A stretch of DNA of 64,000 nt from CAYRGG01 sp964423745 (lineage in GTDB: Bacteria; Pseudomonadota; Gammaproteobacteria; Competibacterales; Competibacteraceae): positions 62,001 to 126,000 of the forward strand of contig CAYRGG010000002.1 of assembly GCA_964423745.1 (NCBI GenBank). Direction: 5' to 3'. Below the pieces are notes generated by a model that ran no database searches, was not told the origin of the DNA, and saw only the letters and a program-made list of their open reading frames with translations. A program made the position numbers and the translations under genes. Shown here piece by piece: positions 49,981 through 59,297 of the stretch. How positions within the stretch are numbered: position 1 is the first letter of the stretch; every line of letters starts with the position of its first letter.

Positions 49981-51369
49981 CTAACTTGCCCCAAAAAATG
50001 GCATAAGCAGGTGATAGGACAATCCTACTGCTGCACAAATGCCAATCAGCGGGATAATGCCCATTTGAAAACGAAACAGTAGCACAAAAGCCCCAAGACC
50101 GATGACCGCCGCCACGCCTTCAAAGGGACCGTCAAACCCTTGAGGCCACAGCACGTAGTAAGCAAAAAACAAAGCGAGATTGATAATAACGCCCACCACG
50201 GCAGCGGTGATGGCCACCAGTGGTGCGGCAAACTTAACATCGTGACGGCTTGCTTCCACCAACGGTCCACCCAAAAAGATAAACAAAAAAGACGGTAAAA
50301 AGGTAAAAAAGGTGGCCACAGATGCCCCCACTATGGCGGCGAGCAAGACGCTATCAGGGCCAAACACCGCATGGTTCCAACCTCCTAAAAAACCTACGAA
50401 GGCTACCACCATGATGAGGGGGCCAGGGGTTGTCTCGCCCAGAGCAAGGCCATCGATCATCTGCGGACCCGATAACCATTGGTAGGTTTCTACGCCACCC
50501 TGGAAGACGTAAGGCAGTACCGCATAGGCGCCGCCAAAAGTCACCAGGGCTGCTTTGGTAAAAAACCAACCCATTTGGGTGAAGGTGCCTTGCCAACCCC
50601 ATAGGACAATCAAAATACCTAATGTGACCATCCATAGACCTAATCCGATGGCGGCAAAGCGCAGGGTGTGCGCCCAGCTAAAGTGGGTATGGGGTGGCGC
50701 TGGGGTGTCGTCATCAATCAGTGCCGGACCGTAGTCTTTATCACCCGAGTTTTTTCGACCGCCTACTCTGAAACTGTCCGGGGACAGTCGGCTCCCCAGG
50801 TAACCTATCAATCCAGCGCCTAGAACAATTGCCGGAAACGGAATCTGCAAGGCAAAAATAGCCACAAATGCCATGGCTGCCAGTCCCCATAGCAAAGGGG
50901 TTCGCAACGCTCGGGAGCCAATACGCCAAGCCGCAAAGACAACGATGGCGGTCACTGCGGGTTTAATGCCATAGAGAATACCCGCTACGGCCGTGACATC
51001 TCCAAAGACTAGGTAAATCCAGGCTAGAGTGCTTAATAACAGCAGCGACGGTAAGAGAAATAAACTACCGGCGACAATGCCACCCCAAGTGCCGTGCATC
51101 AACCAACCCATATAAGTCGCCAACTGTTGCGCTTCGGGTCCGGGCAACACCATGGTGTAATTTAGAGCGTGCAAGAACCGGTGCTCCGAGATCCAGCGTT
51201 GGCGCTCCACCAGTTCTTGGTGCATCATGCTGATCTGACCGGCAGGTCCACCGAAGCTTATAAAGCCAAGCTTTAGCCAATAGAGAAATGCTTGTGCGCG
51301 AGGTGGTGCAGTGGTTGATTGTCCGGTGATAGAGGGGGTGGCTGCGGAGGCAGGAGACGTGCTTGCCAT
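49981..51369 (-). CDS. chrA: Chromate transporter ChrA
   Basis: This 462-residue inner-membrane protein has two homologous chromate-transport halves. The N-terminal half starts WLKLGFISFGGPAGQISMMHQELVERQRWI and contains NYTMVLPGPEAQQLATYMGW. The C-terminal half has FFTKAALVTFGGAYAVLPYV and LALGETTPGPLIMVVAFVGFLGGWN. Both carry the FGG and PGP motifs typical of the CHR family. ChrA exports chromate, probably using the proton gradient. I chose the ATG at 51369; a TTG one codon earlier is possible. It is divergent from tpm. Confidence 0.92.
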   Translation of the reverse strand: MASTSPASAATPSITGQSTTAPPRAQAFLYWLKLGFISFGGPAGQISMMHQELVERQRWISEHRFLHALNYTMVLPGPEAQQLATYMGWLMHGTWGGIVAGSLFLLPSLLLLSTLAWIYLVFGDVTAVAGILYGIKPAVTAIVVFAAWRIGSRALRTPLLWGLAAMAFVAIFALQIPFPAIVLGAGLIGYLGSRLSPDSFRVGGRKNSGDKDYGPALIDDDTPAPPHTHFSWAHTLRFAAIGLGLWMVTLGILIVLWGWQGTFTQMGWFFTKAALVTFGGAYAVLPYVFQGGVETYQWLSGPQMIDGLALGETTPGPLIMVVAFVGFLGGWNHAVFGPDSVLLAAIVGASVATFFTFLPSFLFIFLGGPLVEASRHDVKFAAPLVAITAAVVGVIINLALFFAYYVLWPQGFDGPFEGVAAVIGLGAFVLLFRFQMGIIPLIGICAAVGLSYHLLMPFFGAS

Positions 51370-51458
51370 CAATCAGTATCCTCGCTTACGATCCCCTTAA
51401 CGGATCGAGGTTATGTAAAAAAAGTGTAAGTGATCTATATGACGACGGTAATACGCTA

Positions 51459-52145
51459 GTGGACACAAATTTTTGGCATACGCGCTGGGAAAAGGATGAA
51501 ATCGCTTTTCATCAGCATAACATCAATTTGCATCTACAGACCTTCTGGCAGCGGCTAGCGCCATCGCAAACAGGGGGATGCGTGTTTGTGCCCCTGTGTG
51601 GCAAAAGCCGCGATATGGTCTGGCTGGCCCAGCAAGGGTACGATGTTTTAGGCGTCGAGTTAAGCCCTGTCGCTGTGCAAAGCTTTTTTACGGAAACTGG
51701 ATTGATGCCCTATGTGCATCAAGATAGTACCTTCCAAATTTGGCAAGCAGACCGCTTTACGTTGTTATGTGGGGATTTTTTTGCCGTCGATAGGGCCTTA
51801 CTACAAGATGTCGTGGCCGTCTACGATCGCGCTTCACTGATTGCTTTTCCGCCTGCCATGCGTAGGGCGTATGCCGAGCACTTGAGAGATATTTTACCTA
51901 CTGGTGCGCCACTTTTGTTAGTAACCTTGGAATATGCAGAAGACGCCATGAATGGGCCGCCATTCTCGGTCACGGAAACGGAAGTGCGAGATTTATATGG
52001 TGATGATTATGCTATAGAGCGTATCTACGTCCACGATGCCTTGTCGGAGAGTCCACGTTTCCAACAAAAGGGTCTCAGGTATTTGACGGAAAAAGTTTAT
52101 CGTTTGCAGTGCAGGGCTGGCGTTGAGAACGACAGTACCTTATGA
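51459..52145 (+). CDS. tpm: Thiopurine S-methyltransferase family protein
   Basis: This 228-residue enzyme begins VDTNFWHTRWEKDEIAFHQHNIN, matching the bacterial TPMT start. The SAM-binding region follows: GCVFVPLCGKSRDMVWLAQQGYDVLGVELSPVAVQSFF (about 38-75) and LLCGDFFAVD. Bacterial TPMTs methylate selenium and tellurium oxyanion products and various thiols, so with the neighbouring chrA an oxyanion-resistance role is plausible. I chose the GTG at 51459; the longer frame from 51363 would overlap chrA and adds non-conserved residues. It overlaps the MFS gene by four bases (ATGA). Confidence 0.9.
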   Translation: MDTNFWHTRWEKDEIAFHQHNINLHLQTFWQRLAPSQTGGCVFVPLCGKSRDMVWLAQQGYDVLGVELSPVAVQSFFTETGLMPYVHQDSTFQIWQADRFTLLCGDFFAVDRALLQDVVAVYDRASLIAFPPAMRRAYAEHLRDILPTGAPLLLVTLEYAEDAMNGPPFSVTETEVRDLYGDDYAIERIYVHDALSESPRFQQKGLRYLTEKVYRLQCRAGVENDSTL

Positions 52146-53395
52146 CTCAGCACGCTGCAGCTGTTACTCCTGCTACAACAGTGCTATTGCTGCGGGTTTT
52201 CTTGCCCTTCGCCAGCGGCTATTTCTTGTCTTACCTGTATCGCACGGTCAATGCTGTTATTGCGCCTGATCTCGTCGCGTCGTTGGGTCTCAATGCCGGT
52301 GATCTGGGACTTCTCACCAGCGCCTATTTTTTAACCTTCGCGGTGTTTCAATTACCCCTAGGTATGTTATTGGATCGCTTTGGACCACGCCGGGTGGAGG
52401 CTGTCTTGTTGTTGTTCGCAGCCCTGGGCGCACTGCTTTTCGCCATAAGCGATGGTCCAATTGGCCTTGTGATAGGGCGAGGGTTAATTGGACTCGGGGT
52501 ATCTGCCTGCTTGATGGCCAGCTTTAAGGCGTTTGTGATTTGGTTTCCTTCGCCACGGTTGCCTGCCGTGAATGGTTGGGTTTTGGCCGCCGGTGGATTG
52601 GGTGCGCTGACGGCAACCACGCCGGTGGAAACCGCGCTGCAATTTATAGATTGGCGTATGCTGTTCGTCGTATTGAGTTTAGCCACCCTAATAATAGCGG
52701 CTGGCATTTTTTTAGTGGTTCCAGAACGGTCAGGTTATCAACAGCAACCCATTGCCCTGCAATCCCCTTGGCAGGGATTACAACAGGTTTTAAGAAGCCG
52801 CTATTTTTGGCGTATTGCTCCGTTCACCACCTTCTCTCAAGCTGCTTTTTTAGCTATACAAGGTCTTTGGGCAGGGCCCTGGCTAAGAGACGTGGCGGGT
52901 CTACAGCGGAGTGTAGTGGCCGTGAATTTATTGCTGATTGCCGCCGCTATGGTGGCCGGTTTTCTGGGCATGGGCACCCTGGCGTATCGATTGAGTCAGA
53001 TGGGCGTCAAACCTATTCTGGTAGCGAGCACGGGTATGGTTATCTTTATGTTGGTACAGCTAGCTTTAATATTAGGCCCATCTAGCGCCATACTGCCCCT
53101 ATGGATCCTATGGATTCTATGGATAGGATTTGGCTTTTTTGGCACCTCAGCCGTCGTAATGTATGCCGTGTTATCCCAAGCATTTCCGGGTGAATTAACC
53201 GGGCGTGTCAATACCGCTCTTAACCTATTAGTATTTACAGCCGCCTTTGCCGGACAGTGGGGTATTGGGGCCATTATCGATGTATGGACTGGCAAAAACG
53301 GCGGTTATCATCCACAAGGGTATCAAGTGGCCTTCGCCGCTGTTCTGGTGCTGCAGATGATGACCTTTGGTTGGTTTGTGTTAGGAAAAAAATAA
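52142..53395 (+). CDS. MFS transporter
   Basis: This 417-residue protein has 12 predicted membrane segments. It shows the MFS loop motif LLDRFGPRRVEAVLL between helices 2 and 3 (about 78-92), GRGLIGLGVSACLMASFKAF in helix 4-5, and a similar sequence in the second half (GTLAYRLSQMGVKPILV). The start SGYFLSYLYRTVNAVIAPDLV is typical of a large group of uncharacterised bacterial MFS proteins. It is translationally coupled to tpm, so it may export a methylated product; that is an inference. Substrate unknown. Confidence 0.85.
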   Translation: MTQHAAAVTPATTVLLLRVFLPFASGYFLSYLYRTVNAVIAPDLVASLGLNAGDLGLLTSAYFLTFAVFQLPLGMLLDRFGPRRVEAVLLLFAALGALLFAISDGPIGLVIGRGLIGLGVSACLMASFKAFVIWFPSPRLPAVNGWVLAAGGLGALTATTPVETALQFIDWRMLFVVLSLATLIIAAGIFLVVPERSGYQQQPIALQSPWQGLQQVLRSRYFWRIAPFTTFSQAAFLAIQGLWAGPWLRDVAGLQRSVVAVNLLLIAAAMVAGFLGMGTLAYRLSQMGVKPILVASTGMVIFMLVQLALILGPSSAILPLWILWILWIGFGFFGTSAVVMYAVLSQAFPGELTGRVNTALNLLVFTAAFAGQWGIGAIIDVWTGKNGGYHPQGYQVAFAAVLVLQMMTFGWFVLGKK

Positions 53396-53431
53396 ATCCT
53401 GCTGCCTGGAATGTACAAGATCATCCTAGCA

Positions 53432-53449
53432 GGAGGTGGTATCACCTCC
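53432..53449. terminator. Hairpin between convergent MFS and phasin genes
   Basis: GGAGGTG and CACCTCC form a perfect stem around GTAT (53432-53449), and a related ACCACCTCC copy recurs at 53487-53495. Only a short T stretch follows on the plus strand (CATGATTTTGC). It probably ends transcription from one or both of the convergent genes. Confidence 0.45.
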
Positions 53450-53512
53450 CATGATTTTGCTCTGGCTTTAACATGAGTTAGGTGCTACCACCTCCGTGAC
53501 AGCCAAATAAAT

Positions 53513-53971
53513 CTATTGGGGGTTTTTGCCCATTAGTCCTTTAAGTTCTTCAAGGCTTTCCGTAAAACGTTTGTTCATGACCTCAAAGGCTTCGGTGTTG
53601 GTCTTGCTGACCATTTCGGCCAGTTCGCGCATGTTACCGAGAGCTTTATCAAAGGCTTGCTTGACAATTTCAGCTTGTTTGGCGCCCATTTCCTGAGGGT
53701 TATTAGTGCTGCTAGCGCTAAATTCTTGTGCCAGGTTTGAGACTTCGTGAAAAGATTGTGCCATGATTTCTGCCTGGCGTTTGGCAACCGATTGCATGCC
53801 GTCAATGGCAGCTTTATTAGCTGCGGTTACGGCTTCAATATTTTTGCGTTGGGCTTCCATCAAGGCATTGACATCGATACCAGGCACCTTGAGGTCTTGC
53901 ATTATTTGACTAACATCGAATTTGCCAAAGTCCATGTTTGCGAAGGGATTAAAGGAATTGTTATCAGCCAT
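53513..53971 (-). CDS. Phasin-family protein
   Basis: This 152-residue amphipathic helical protein has the phasin pattern: a short N-terminal part (FNPFANMDFGKFDVSQIMQDLKVPGIDVNALMEAQRKNIEAVTAANK), then long helices (VAKRQAEIMAQSFHEVSNLAQEF and AEIVKQAFDKALGNMRELAEMVSKTNTEAFEVMNKR). Phasins coat polyhydroxyalkanoate granules, so the organism probably stores PHA, though no pha synthase gene is in the window. AGGAGAT lies 9 bases before the ATG. It appears monocistronic. Confidence 0.88.
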   Translation of the reverse strand: MADNNSFNPFANMDFGKFDVSQIMQDLKVPGIDVNALMEAQRKNIEAVTAANKAAIDGMQSVAKRQAEIMAQSFHEVSNLAQEFSASSTNNPQEMGAKQAEIVKQAFDKALGNMRELAEMVSKTNTEAFEVMNKRFTESLEELKGLMGKNPQ

Positions 53972-54089
53972 AGTGTTGATCTCCTAAAGTGAAGGTGATT
54001 GTTGCGGTGCAGCATGCATTCTCTGGAGTTAAATTGATTCTGTCAATATATTGCACTGCAATAATTTAGTTTGTTGTCTACTTATTTAT

Positions 54090-56840
54090 CTAACGTTTTT
54101 CGTCCGCTTCTAAACTTTTAGCCGCAATTTCATAAACATCCGGCGAAAGTTGCGGGGCGTTCAGAATCCGTTCAAGCTGATTGCGCATCAGCGTTTGACG
54201 CTGCGGGTCATATTTACGCCAGCGCGTAAAAGAACCCATCAAGCGTGCCGCTATTTGCGGATTAACGACGTTCAAAGCCAATACCTGTTCCGTTAGGAAA
54301 GTATAGCCGCTACCGTCGATAGCGTGAAAACGAACTGGGTTACCTTGGCAAAAAGCGCTGATAAGGGCACGGACCTTATTGGGGTTTCTTAAATTGAAGG
54401 CGGGGTGTTTAAGCAGGTTTTTAACCTCGTCTAAGGTGCCCGGCAATTGCGAGGTGGCCTGTAAGGTAAACCACTTGTCCAGCACTAAAGGTTCTTGTTG
54501 CCAGCGTTTGTAAAAGTCGTCTAGGGCAGGGCGGCGTTCTGGGCAATCACAGTTTGCTAACATACTCAAGGCGCTCAGGGTGTCCGTCATATTATTAGCG
54601 TGTTGGTATTGCTGTAAGCAGCGTTGGCGAATGGTTGGTTCATTCAGTTGCATCAAATAATCAAGACAACGGTTTTTCAAGCTACGTCGCCCCACCGAGA
54701 GGGAGTCAGTTTGATACTCGCCGGTATCCGAATTGGCGGCATGTTGAGCTAGCAATAAATCTTTCACAGATTTAGCAAACGATTGACGCACGAAATCCCG
54801 CGCTTCATGAATACCGTCTACATCCACCACAGCCATTTGCTCAGCCAGATATGATTCATCTGGCAAAATAAGGAGTTGATTGAGTAAAGCAGGATCTGCT
54901 GACCTATCACCTAACGCCTTGGCAAACGCGTGAGCAAAGGACTCAGGTAGTTGCCATGGCTGACCTTGGCGGCGCTCTTCAACCAGGCTTAGGATGGTGC
55001 GGATAGCGAGGGTATGGGCAGCATCCCAGCGGTTAAAAGAATCCTTGTCATAGGCCAATAAAAATGTCAGGTCTGTATCGGTATAACCGGCGTCCAGTTT
55101 GACCGGTGCGGAGAATCCCCGTAGCAGTGACGGTGTAACGGGCGTTGGTATATTGATAAATCGAAATTCCTGCTCAGCCTCAATAAGTTGCAACACCCGC
55201 TGGGTTCCTGCCGGTGTCGTTTCACCGTCCAACTGCAGGGGCAGCTCTTCTCCGTCGCCATCCAGTAAGGCAAGGGTCAATGGCATGTGAAACGGTTCTT
55301 TATGGGGTTGGCCTGGTGTCAGCGGACACGATTGATTGACGTTTAACGTATAGGTATTAGTGTTTTGGTCAAAATGCCCTTCAGCTTTAATTTCCGGTGT
55401 GCCGGCTTGATAGTACCAACGGCGGAATTGTTGCAGATCCGCCCCGTTAGCGTCCTCCATGGCGGCAACAAAGTCGTCGGTGGTAACTGCCTGGCCATCG
55501 TGACGAGCGAAGTATAAATCCATGCCGCGTCGAAAACCTTGCTTACCCAGCAGGGTATGCATCATACGAATCACTTCGGCGCCTTTGTTATACACCGTGA
55601 CCGTGTAAAAATTATTAATTTCCATATACGAGTCGGGGCGCACGGGATGGGCCATAGGGCCGGCATCCTGGGCAAACTGGGAAGAACGCAGAATGCGTAC
55701 ATCGCTGATGCGTTTTACGCCGCGGGAGCCCATGTCGGCGGAAAATTCCTGATCTCTGAACACGGTGAGTCCTTCCTTGAGACTGAGCTGAAACCAATCA
55801 CGGCAAGTAACCCGGTTACCCGTCCAATTGTGGAAATACTCGTGGGCAATCACCCCTTCAATGCCCCAATAATCCATGTCTGTGGCTGTGTCAGGTTTGG
55901 CCAGCACATATTTGGTGTTAAATACATTGAGACCTTTATTTTCCATAGCCCCCATATTAAAGTCGCCCACCGCCACGATCATATAAATATCCAGGTCGTA
56001 TTCCAGGCCAAAAACCGCTTCGTCCCAACGCATGGCTTTTTTCAGGGACGCCATGGCATGGTCGCACTGGTCGATATTTTCCGGCTCCACGTAAATATGC
56101 AGAGTAATTTGACGGCCAGACCGGGTCGTAAAGGTATCTTCCACCCGTTTTAGATGACCCGCGACTAAAGCAAATAAATAACAGGGTTTCTTAAAGGGGT
56201 CGTGCCAGGTGGCCCAATGCCGTCCATCTTCTAAGTCGCCTTGCTCAATGAGGTTACCGTTGGACAATAAAACCGGATAGCGACCTTTGTCCGTCACCAA
56301 CGTGGTGGTGTACACCGCCATCACATCCGGGCGGTCGAGGAAATAGGTAATCTTGCGAAAGCCTTCCGCCTCACATTGGGTACAAAAATTACCACTGGAT
56401 TTATACAGCCCCTCCAATGACGTATTGTCTTGGGGGCGAATGCGGGTAACTATTTCCAGTTCAAAGGTGTCGGGAACCTCAGGGAGAATCAAATGATTGT
56501 CAGTGACTTGGTAACGGTCTGCCTCCAAAGTTGCGCCGTCAAGGCGCAATGCCAGCAGCTCAAGATCTTGACCATCCAACACCAAAGGGCGCGAGTGGGG
56601 TTGCTCACCCTGGGATTGCCGAACTACGCTTAGAGTGGCAAAAACAGTGGTGGATTCCTCACCCAGCTCAAAGCGTAATTGTACCCGATCAATGCCGTAG
56701 TCTGGGGGAGTGTAGTCTTTGAGATAAACTGTTTTAGGCGTTTGGTCTGCTGAAGCTCTATCCAAGGTCAAAACTCCGTTGGCAAAAGGGGGAATAGCCG
56801 CGACCTGAACCTGGTTTAATAAATAGTCCAGCTTGCGCAT
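54090..56840 (-). CDS. pepN: Aminopeptidase N
   Basis: This 916-residue M1-family metallopeptidase is closely similar to E. coli PepN (870 residues). The substrate-binding GAMEN motif (about 305) precedes the zinc site HEYFHNWTGNRVTCRDWFQLSLKEGL (HExxH plus the distant Glu, about 343-366). Other conserved parts are CTQCEAEGFRKITYFLDRPDV and AGTPEIKAEG. It carries about 35 extra N-terminal residues before the conserved DYTPPDYGIDRVQL; the first ATG is supported by no better alternative, but a shorter start is possible. It removes N-terminal residues from peptides in the cytoplasm. Confidence 0.95.
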   Translation of the reverse strand: MRKLDYLLNQVQVAAIPPFANGVLTLDRASADQTPKTVYLKDYTPPDYGIDRVQLRFELGEESTTVFATLSVVRQSQGEQPHSRPLVLDGQDLELLALRLDGATLEADRYQVTDNHLILPEVPDTFELEIVTRIRPQDNTSLEGLYKSSGNFCTQCEAEGFRKITYFLDRPDVMAVYTTTLVTDKGRYPVLLSNGNLIEQGDLEDGRHWATWHDPFKKPCYLFALVAGHLKRVEDTFTTRSGRQITLHIYVEPENIDQCDHAMASLKKAMRWDEAVFGLEYDLDIYMIVAVGDFNMGAMENKGLNVFNTKYVLAKPDTATDMDYWGIEGVIAHEYFHNWTGNRVTCRDWFQLSLKEGLTVFRDQEFSADMGSRGVKRISDVRILRSSQFAQDAGPMAHPVRPDSYMEINNFYTVTVYNKGAEVIRMMHTLLGKQGFRRGMDLYFARHDGQAVTTDDFVAAMEDANGADLQQFRRWYYQAGTPEIKAEGHFDQNTNTYTLNVNQSCPLTPGQPHKEPFHMPLTLALLDGDGEELPLQLDGETTPAGTQRVLQLIEAEQEFRFINIPTPVTPSLLRGFSAPVKLDAGYTDTDLTFLLAYDKDSFNRWDAAHTLAIRTILSLVEERRQGQPWQLPESFAHAFAKALGDRSADPALLNQLLILPDESYLAEQMAVVDVDGIHEARDFVRQSFAKSVKDLLLAQHAANSDTGEYQTDSLSVGRRSLKNRCLDYLMQLNEPTIRQRCLQQYQHANNMTDTLSALSMLANCDCPERRPALDDFYKRWQQEPLVLDKWFTLQATSQLPGTLDEVKNLLKHPAFNLRNPNKVRALISAFCQGNPVRFHAIDGSGYTFLTEQVLALNVVNPQIAARLMGSFTRWRKYDPQRQTLMRNQLERILNAPQLSPDVYEIAAKSLEADEKR

Positions 56841-56891
56841 GTTTCAAAGTAGGCAATTTCGCCCGTTTGGCGCCTGTGTAGTGGTCGGTGT

Positions 56892-57521
56892 TCAGGCGAT
56901 CCCGTGGTTTGTAATAGTGGCGTAGGATACAAACGTTGTTGTCGCTGTTTTTAGCCTTGCAACATAGGCAATAAGTTCTGGAAAAAAGTGCTTAAAATCC
57001 GCCGCCAGTGCGGTGTAGTTTTGTTTAAGATCTAACATAGCGGATCTTAAAGGATAGGGGCGTCGTAAGCGGGTTTCGATGCCTTGCAGGGTACGCGCTA
57101 TGCCCGCCAGTTGAGTATAGGAAACCAACAAATCGGTACGGATCATGTAGTTGACGCTGTGTTGCATGGAAATTGGAAATGATTGGTAATGATCCTGAAA
57201 AATCTGGTACGCACGTCGGCAGAAACACACCAAAGATACAGAGGAATACTGGGGCCAATGGCGGGCTAGAAAATGATCATAAAAAATGTCCACCAATAGT
57301 CCTCGATAATGCCTGAAAGTAGGTCGGAGGCGTCGTTTACTGGCAATCACCCAAGGATGGGTATCGGTAAACGCATCGATTTTGCGGTGCTGTAAAATGC
57401 CTTGACTGATGGCGGGCGCTAATCGTGAATCCAGGGGGCCTTTCGCAAAATCGCCCATCAAGCTACCAATAAGAGACTCCGGATTAGCATCGGCAAAGTA
57501 GAGGTGCGCCAAATAGTTCAT
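56892..57521 (-). CDS. acpH: Acyl carrier protein phosphodiesterase-like protein
   Basis: This 209-residue HD-like protein matches AcpH: MNYLAHLYFADANPESLIGSLMGDFAKG (His 6, Asp about 24) then ILQHRKIDAFTDTHPW (about 43-58), LLVDIFYDHFLARHW (about 75-89) and the C-terminal region. These contain the metal-binding His/Asp set. AcpH removes phosphopantetheine from acyl carrier protein. It lies 51 bases upstream of pepN on the same strand, so the two may be cotranscribed. Confidence 0.88.
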   Translation of the reverse strand: MNYLAHLYFADANPESLIGSLMGDFAKGPLDSRLAPAISQGILQHRKIDAFTDTHPWVIASKRRLRPTFRHYRGLLVDIFYDHFLARHWPQYSSVSLVCFCRRAYQIFQDHYQSFPISMQHSVNYMIRTDLLVSYTQLAGIARTLQGIETRLRRPYPLRSAMLDLKQNYTALAADFKHFFPELIAYVARLKTATTTFVSYATITNHGIA

Positions 57522-57592
57522 GATGGAAGGCGGTAAACGTGAATGTGCTAGACGTAAAATCTGATAACACGATTTTAAAAAAACAGACTTCT

Positions 57593-58123
57593 TTAAAGCC
57601 GCTCGTCGGTTTTAAGGCTATTGAAATAGCGGCGCATGTTGTCCACATAATGATCGGCCGATTTTTTGAGACGCGCGGCTTGTGCTTCACTCACCTCCCG
57701 CACGACCCGTCCCGGCGAACCCATGACTAAAGAGTTATCGGGTATTTCTTTGCCTTCAGGTAATAGCGTATTGGCACCGATAATGCAGTTTTTGCCGATT
57801 TTAACGTGATTTAAAATAACAGACTTGATGCCGATAAGGCTGTTATCGCCAACAGTACAGCCGTGTAACATCACCATATGGCCCACTGTTACGCCTTTGC
57901 CGATGGTGAGGGGGATACCTGCATCGGTGTGGACTATCGATCCGTCTTGGATATTCGTGCCTTCTTTTATCCACAACGGATCATTATCCCCGCGCAGTAC
58001 CGCGTTAAACCAGATGCTAACGCAATCTTCCAAGATAACTGAACCGATGACGGTGGCGTTGTGAGCAATAAAATGTTCTTTACCGCGCAATTCGACACGA
58101 CGATCTTCGAGGGTAAAAAGCAC
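57593..58123 (-). CDS. Gamma-class carbonic anhydrase family protein (YrdA-like)
   Basis: This 176-residue left-handed beta-helix protein has hexapeptide repeats (about 20-135), for example DCVSIWFNAVLRGDNDPLWIKEGTNIQDGSIVHTDAG and VTVGHMVMLHGCTVGDNSLIGIKSVIL. Three His consistent with the zinc ligands are present (VHTD about 68, VGHMVMLHG about 84-90). It starts at GTG. Similar to E. coli YrdA and PaaY. Carbonic anhydrase activity of this subgroup is often not demonstrated, so an acyl-CoA thioesterase-like role remains possible. Confidence 0.88.
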   Translation of the reverse strand: MLFTLEDRRVELRGKEHFIAHNATVIGSVILEDCVSIWFNAVLRGDNDPLWIKEGTNIQDGSIVHTDAGIPLTIGKGVTVGHMVMLHGCTVGDNSLIGIKSVILNHVKIGKNCIIGANTLLPEGKEIPDNSLVMGSPGRVVREVSEAQAARLKKSADHYVDNMRRYFNSLKTDERL

Positions 58124-58419
58124 CTTAATGACCTCTTGTTAGCGGGTGTAGATCAGAAGAGACTTAAAAGCTTTATATAGCAAGGCATCCTAACATGGGA
58201 TGTCACCCTCCGCACAGCCCTTCTTTATCCGTTGGGAGATTATGATAAATAAGTCAATTCTCAATCCTTTCCCCAGCATTGGGATGGTAGAGTATTGGCA
58301 AGGTGAGGATAATTAGCCGACTGTGTTTTGGGAAGCGTTGAGTCGTCTAGTCGTCGGTTAGGCAATTAGTTTCGTATGCTGAGATGGTCGCCATCCACAC
58401 CATAACTGGAGAAAAATGC
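58124..58419. other. 296-base region with no visible gene
   Basis: This stretch follows the promoter side of the gamma carbonic anhydrase gene and precedes the DUF433 remnant. Only very short frames are present. It should hold the carbonic anhydrase promoter; no repeat or hairpin stands out. Confidence 0.4.
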
Positions 58420-58542
58420 ATGACAGATCTATTAAACCGCATCAGCATCAATTCTTCTATTTGCTTCGGAAAGCCGTGCATAAAAGGGACGCGAATCAAG
58501 GTATCTTCGATTCTGAATTATTTGGCCGACTTTTTTGTTTGA
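58420..58542 (+). pseudogene. Truncated DUF433 antitoxin gene
   Basis: The frame begins MTDLLNRISINSSICFGKPC, then IKGTRIKVSSILNYLADFFV and a stop, 40 codons in all. The first 36 residues match the N-terminal half of DUF433 (GKPC-I-K-GTRI core), and a good ribosome-binding site (GGAG) precedes it. The second half (usual text G-SEAEIL-Y-L) is missing and no DUF5615 gene follows. It is a decayed member of the same family as the intact copies at 29053-29280 and 39417-39665. Confidence 0.7.
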
Positions 58543-58622
58543 TCTAATTAAAAAACAGTTGGTGTTGTTAGATAAGTATTGATTTTGTGACTATTTTTGA
58601 GGGTAGTTATAGAGGATTAAGT

Positions 58623-59080
58623 TTAACAGTTGCCCTCATTGGGCCAAAAACCGCGATCAAAAATTTGCCTTTGCTTGTACAGGCAATGAGTCGGCAAATT
58701 CTTTTCGTCTAACGGCGTTACTCTAATCATTTCGGAAACGGCATCCTGGTGAGCTTCAGCAATAGCCTCCTGCAATTTTGGACGTAAGCTTGGGTTCTCA
58801 GACAAATGTTGTTGCAATTCTCGTCGTTGCTCCTTAATTGTAGATCTCCAACCTTTACCGCGTCGCTCAGGTTGATGTTGCCACTTCATAAGATGGGTGA
58901 GTAACATGGCTAATCGGTTCACCAACTCTCGTTTTTTGATCTACCCAAACTCTCTAGTTGCTCCGCGATATTATCGATATCTAGCTCTGTCAATTGACCC
59001 ATGCGTAGCTTGGATGCTTGATCATAAGCCCAACCGTAAAAATCTTCTTCATAATCTACTCGTTGTTTAACTATTGTCAT
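58623..59080 (-). pseudogene. DUF29 gene broken by a single-base frameshift
   Basis: From the ATG at 59080 the frame reads MTIVKQRVDYEEDFYGWAYD, then QASKLRMGQLTELDIDNIAE and QLESLGRSK, a typical DUF29 N-terminus, and soon stops. The next frame picks up RELVNRLAMLLTHLMKWQHQ and PERRGKGW, the DUF29 C-terminal part, which ends at 58623. The switch falls at a run of six A on the minus strand (58932-58937); a seventh A would restore one continuous protein of about 152 residues. DUF29 genes are abundant in cyanobacteria and related accessory regions; the function is unknown. Confidence 0.8.
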
Positions 59081-59136
59081 ATTCGGTTCACTCTTTAATC
59101 TTCTGCATCATGCTTTTTATTCAATATTCTAGCTTT

Positions 59137-59212
59137 GTAGCCCGGATAGAATAAAGTGATATCCGCGATAAGATGTATCTCCTCGGATTTCGTTGCACTC
59201 CATCCAGGCTAC
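59137..59212. repeat. 76-bp palindromic intergenic element
   Basis: GTAGCCCGGAT (59137-59147) and ATCCAGGCTAC (59202-59212) are inverted copies with one mismatch. The interior contains AGTGATATCC and CGGATTTCGTTGCACTCC. This resembles the family of short repeats with GTAGCCCGGAT ends and an inner GGATTnCG segment that I recall from many gammaproteobacterial genomes. The 217-base gap holds no gene. Confidence 0.6.
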
Positions 59213-59297
59213 TGTCATAGAGTATTATGAAAAAAGCGAATTGACCCCTTTCCTTTCTTTCCTTTTTATGCCTCTTCCGACCCCCTGACCCCTCCTT

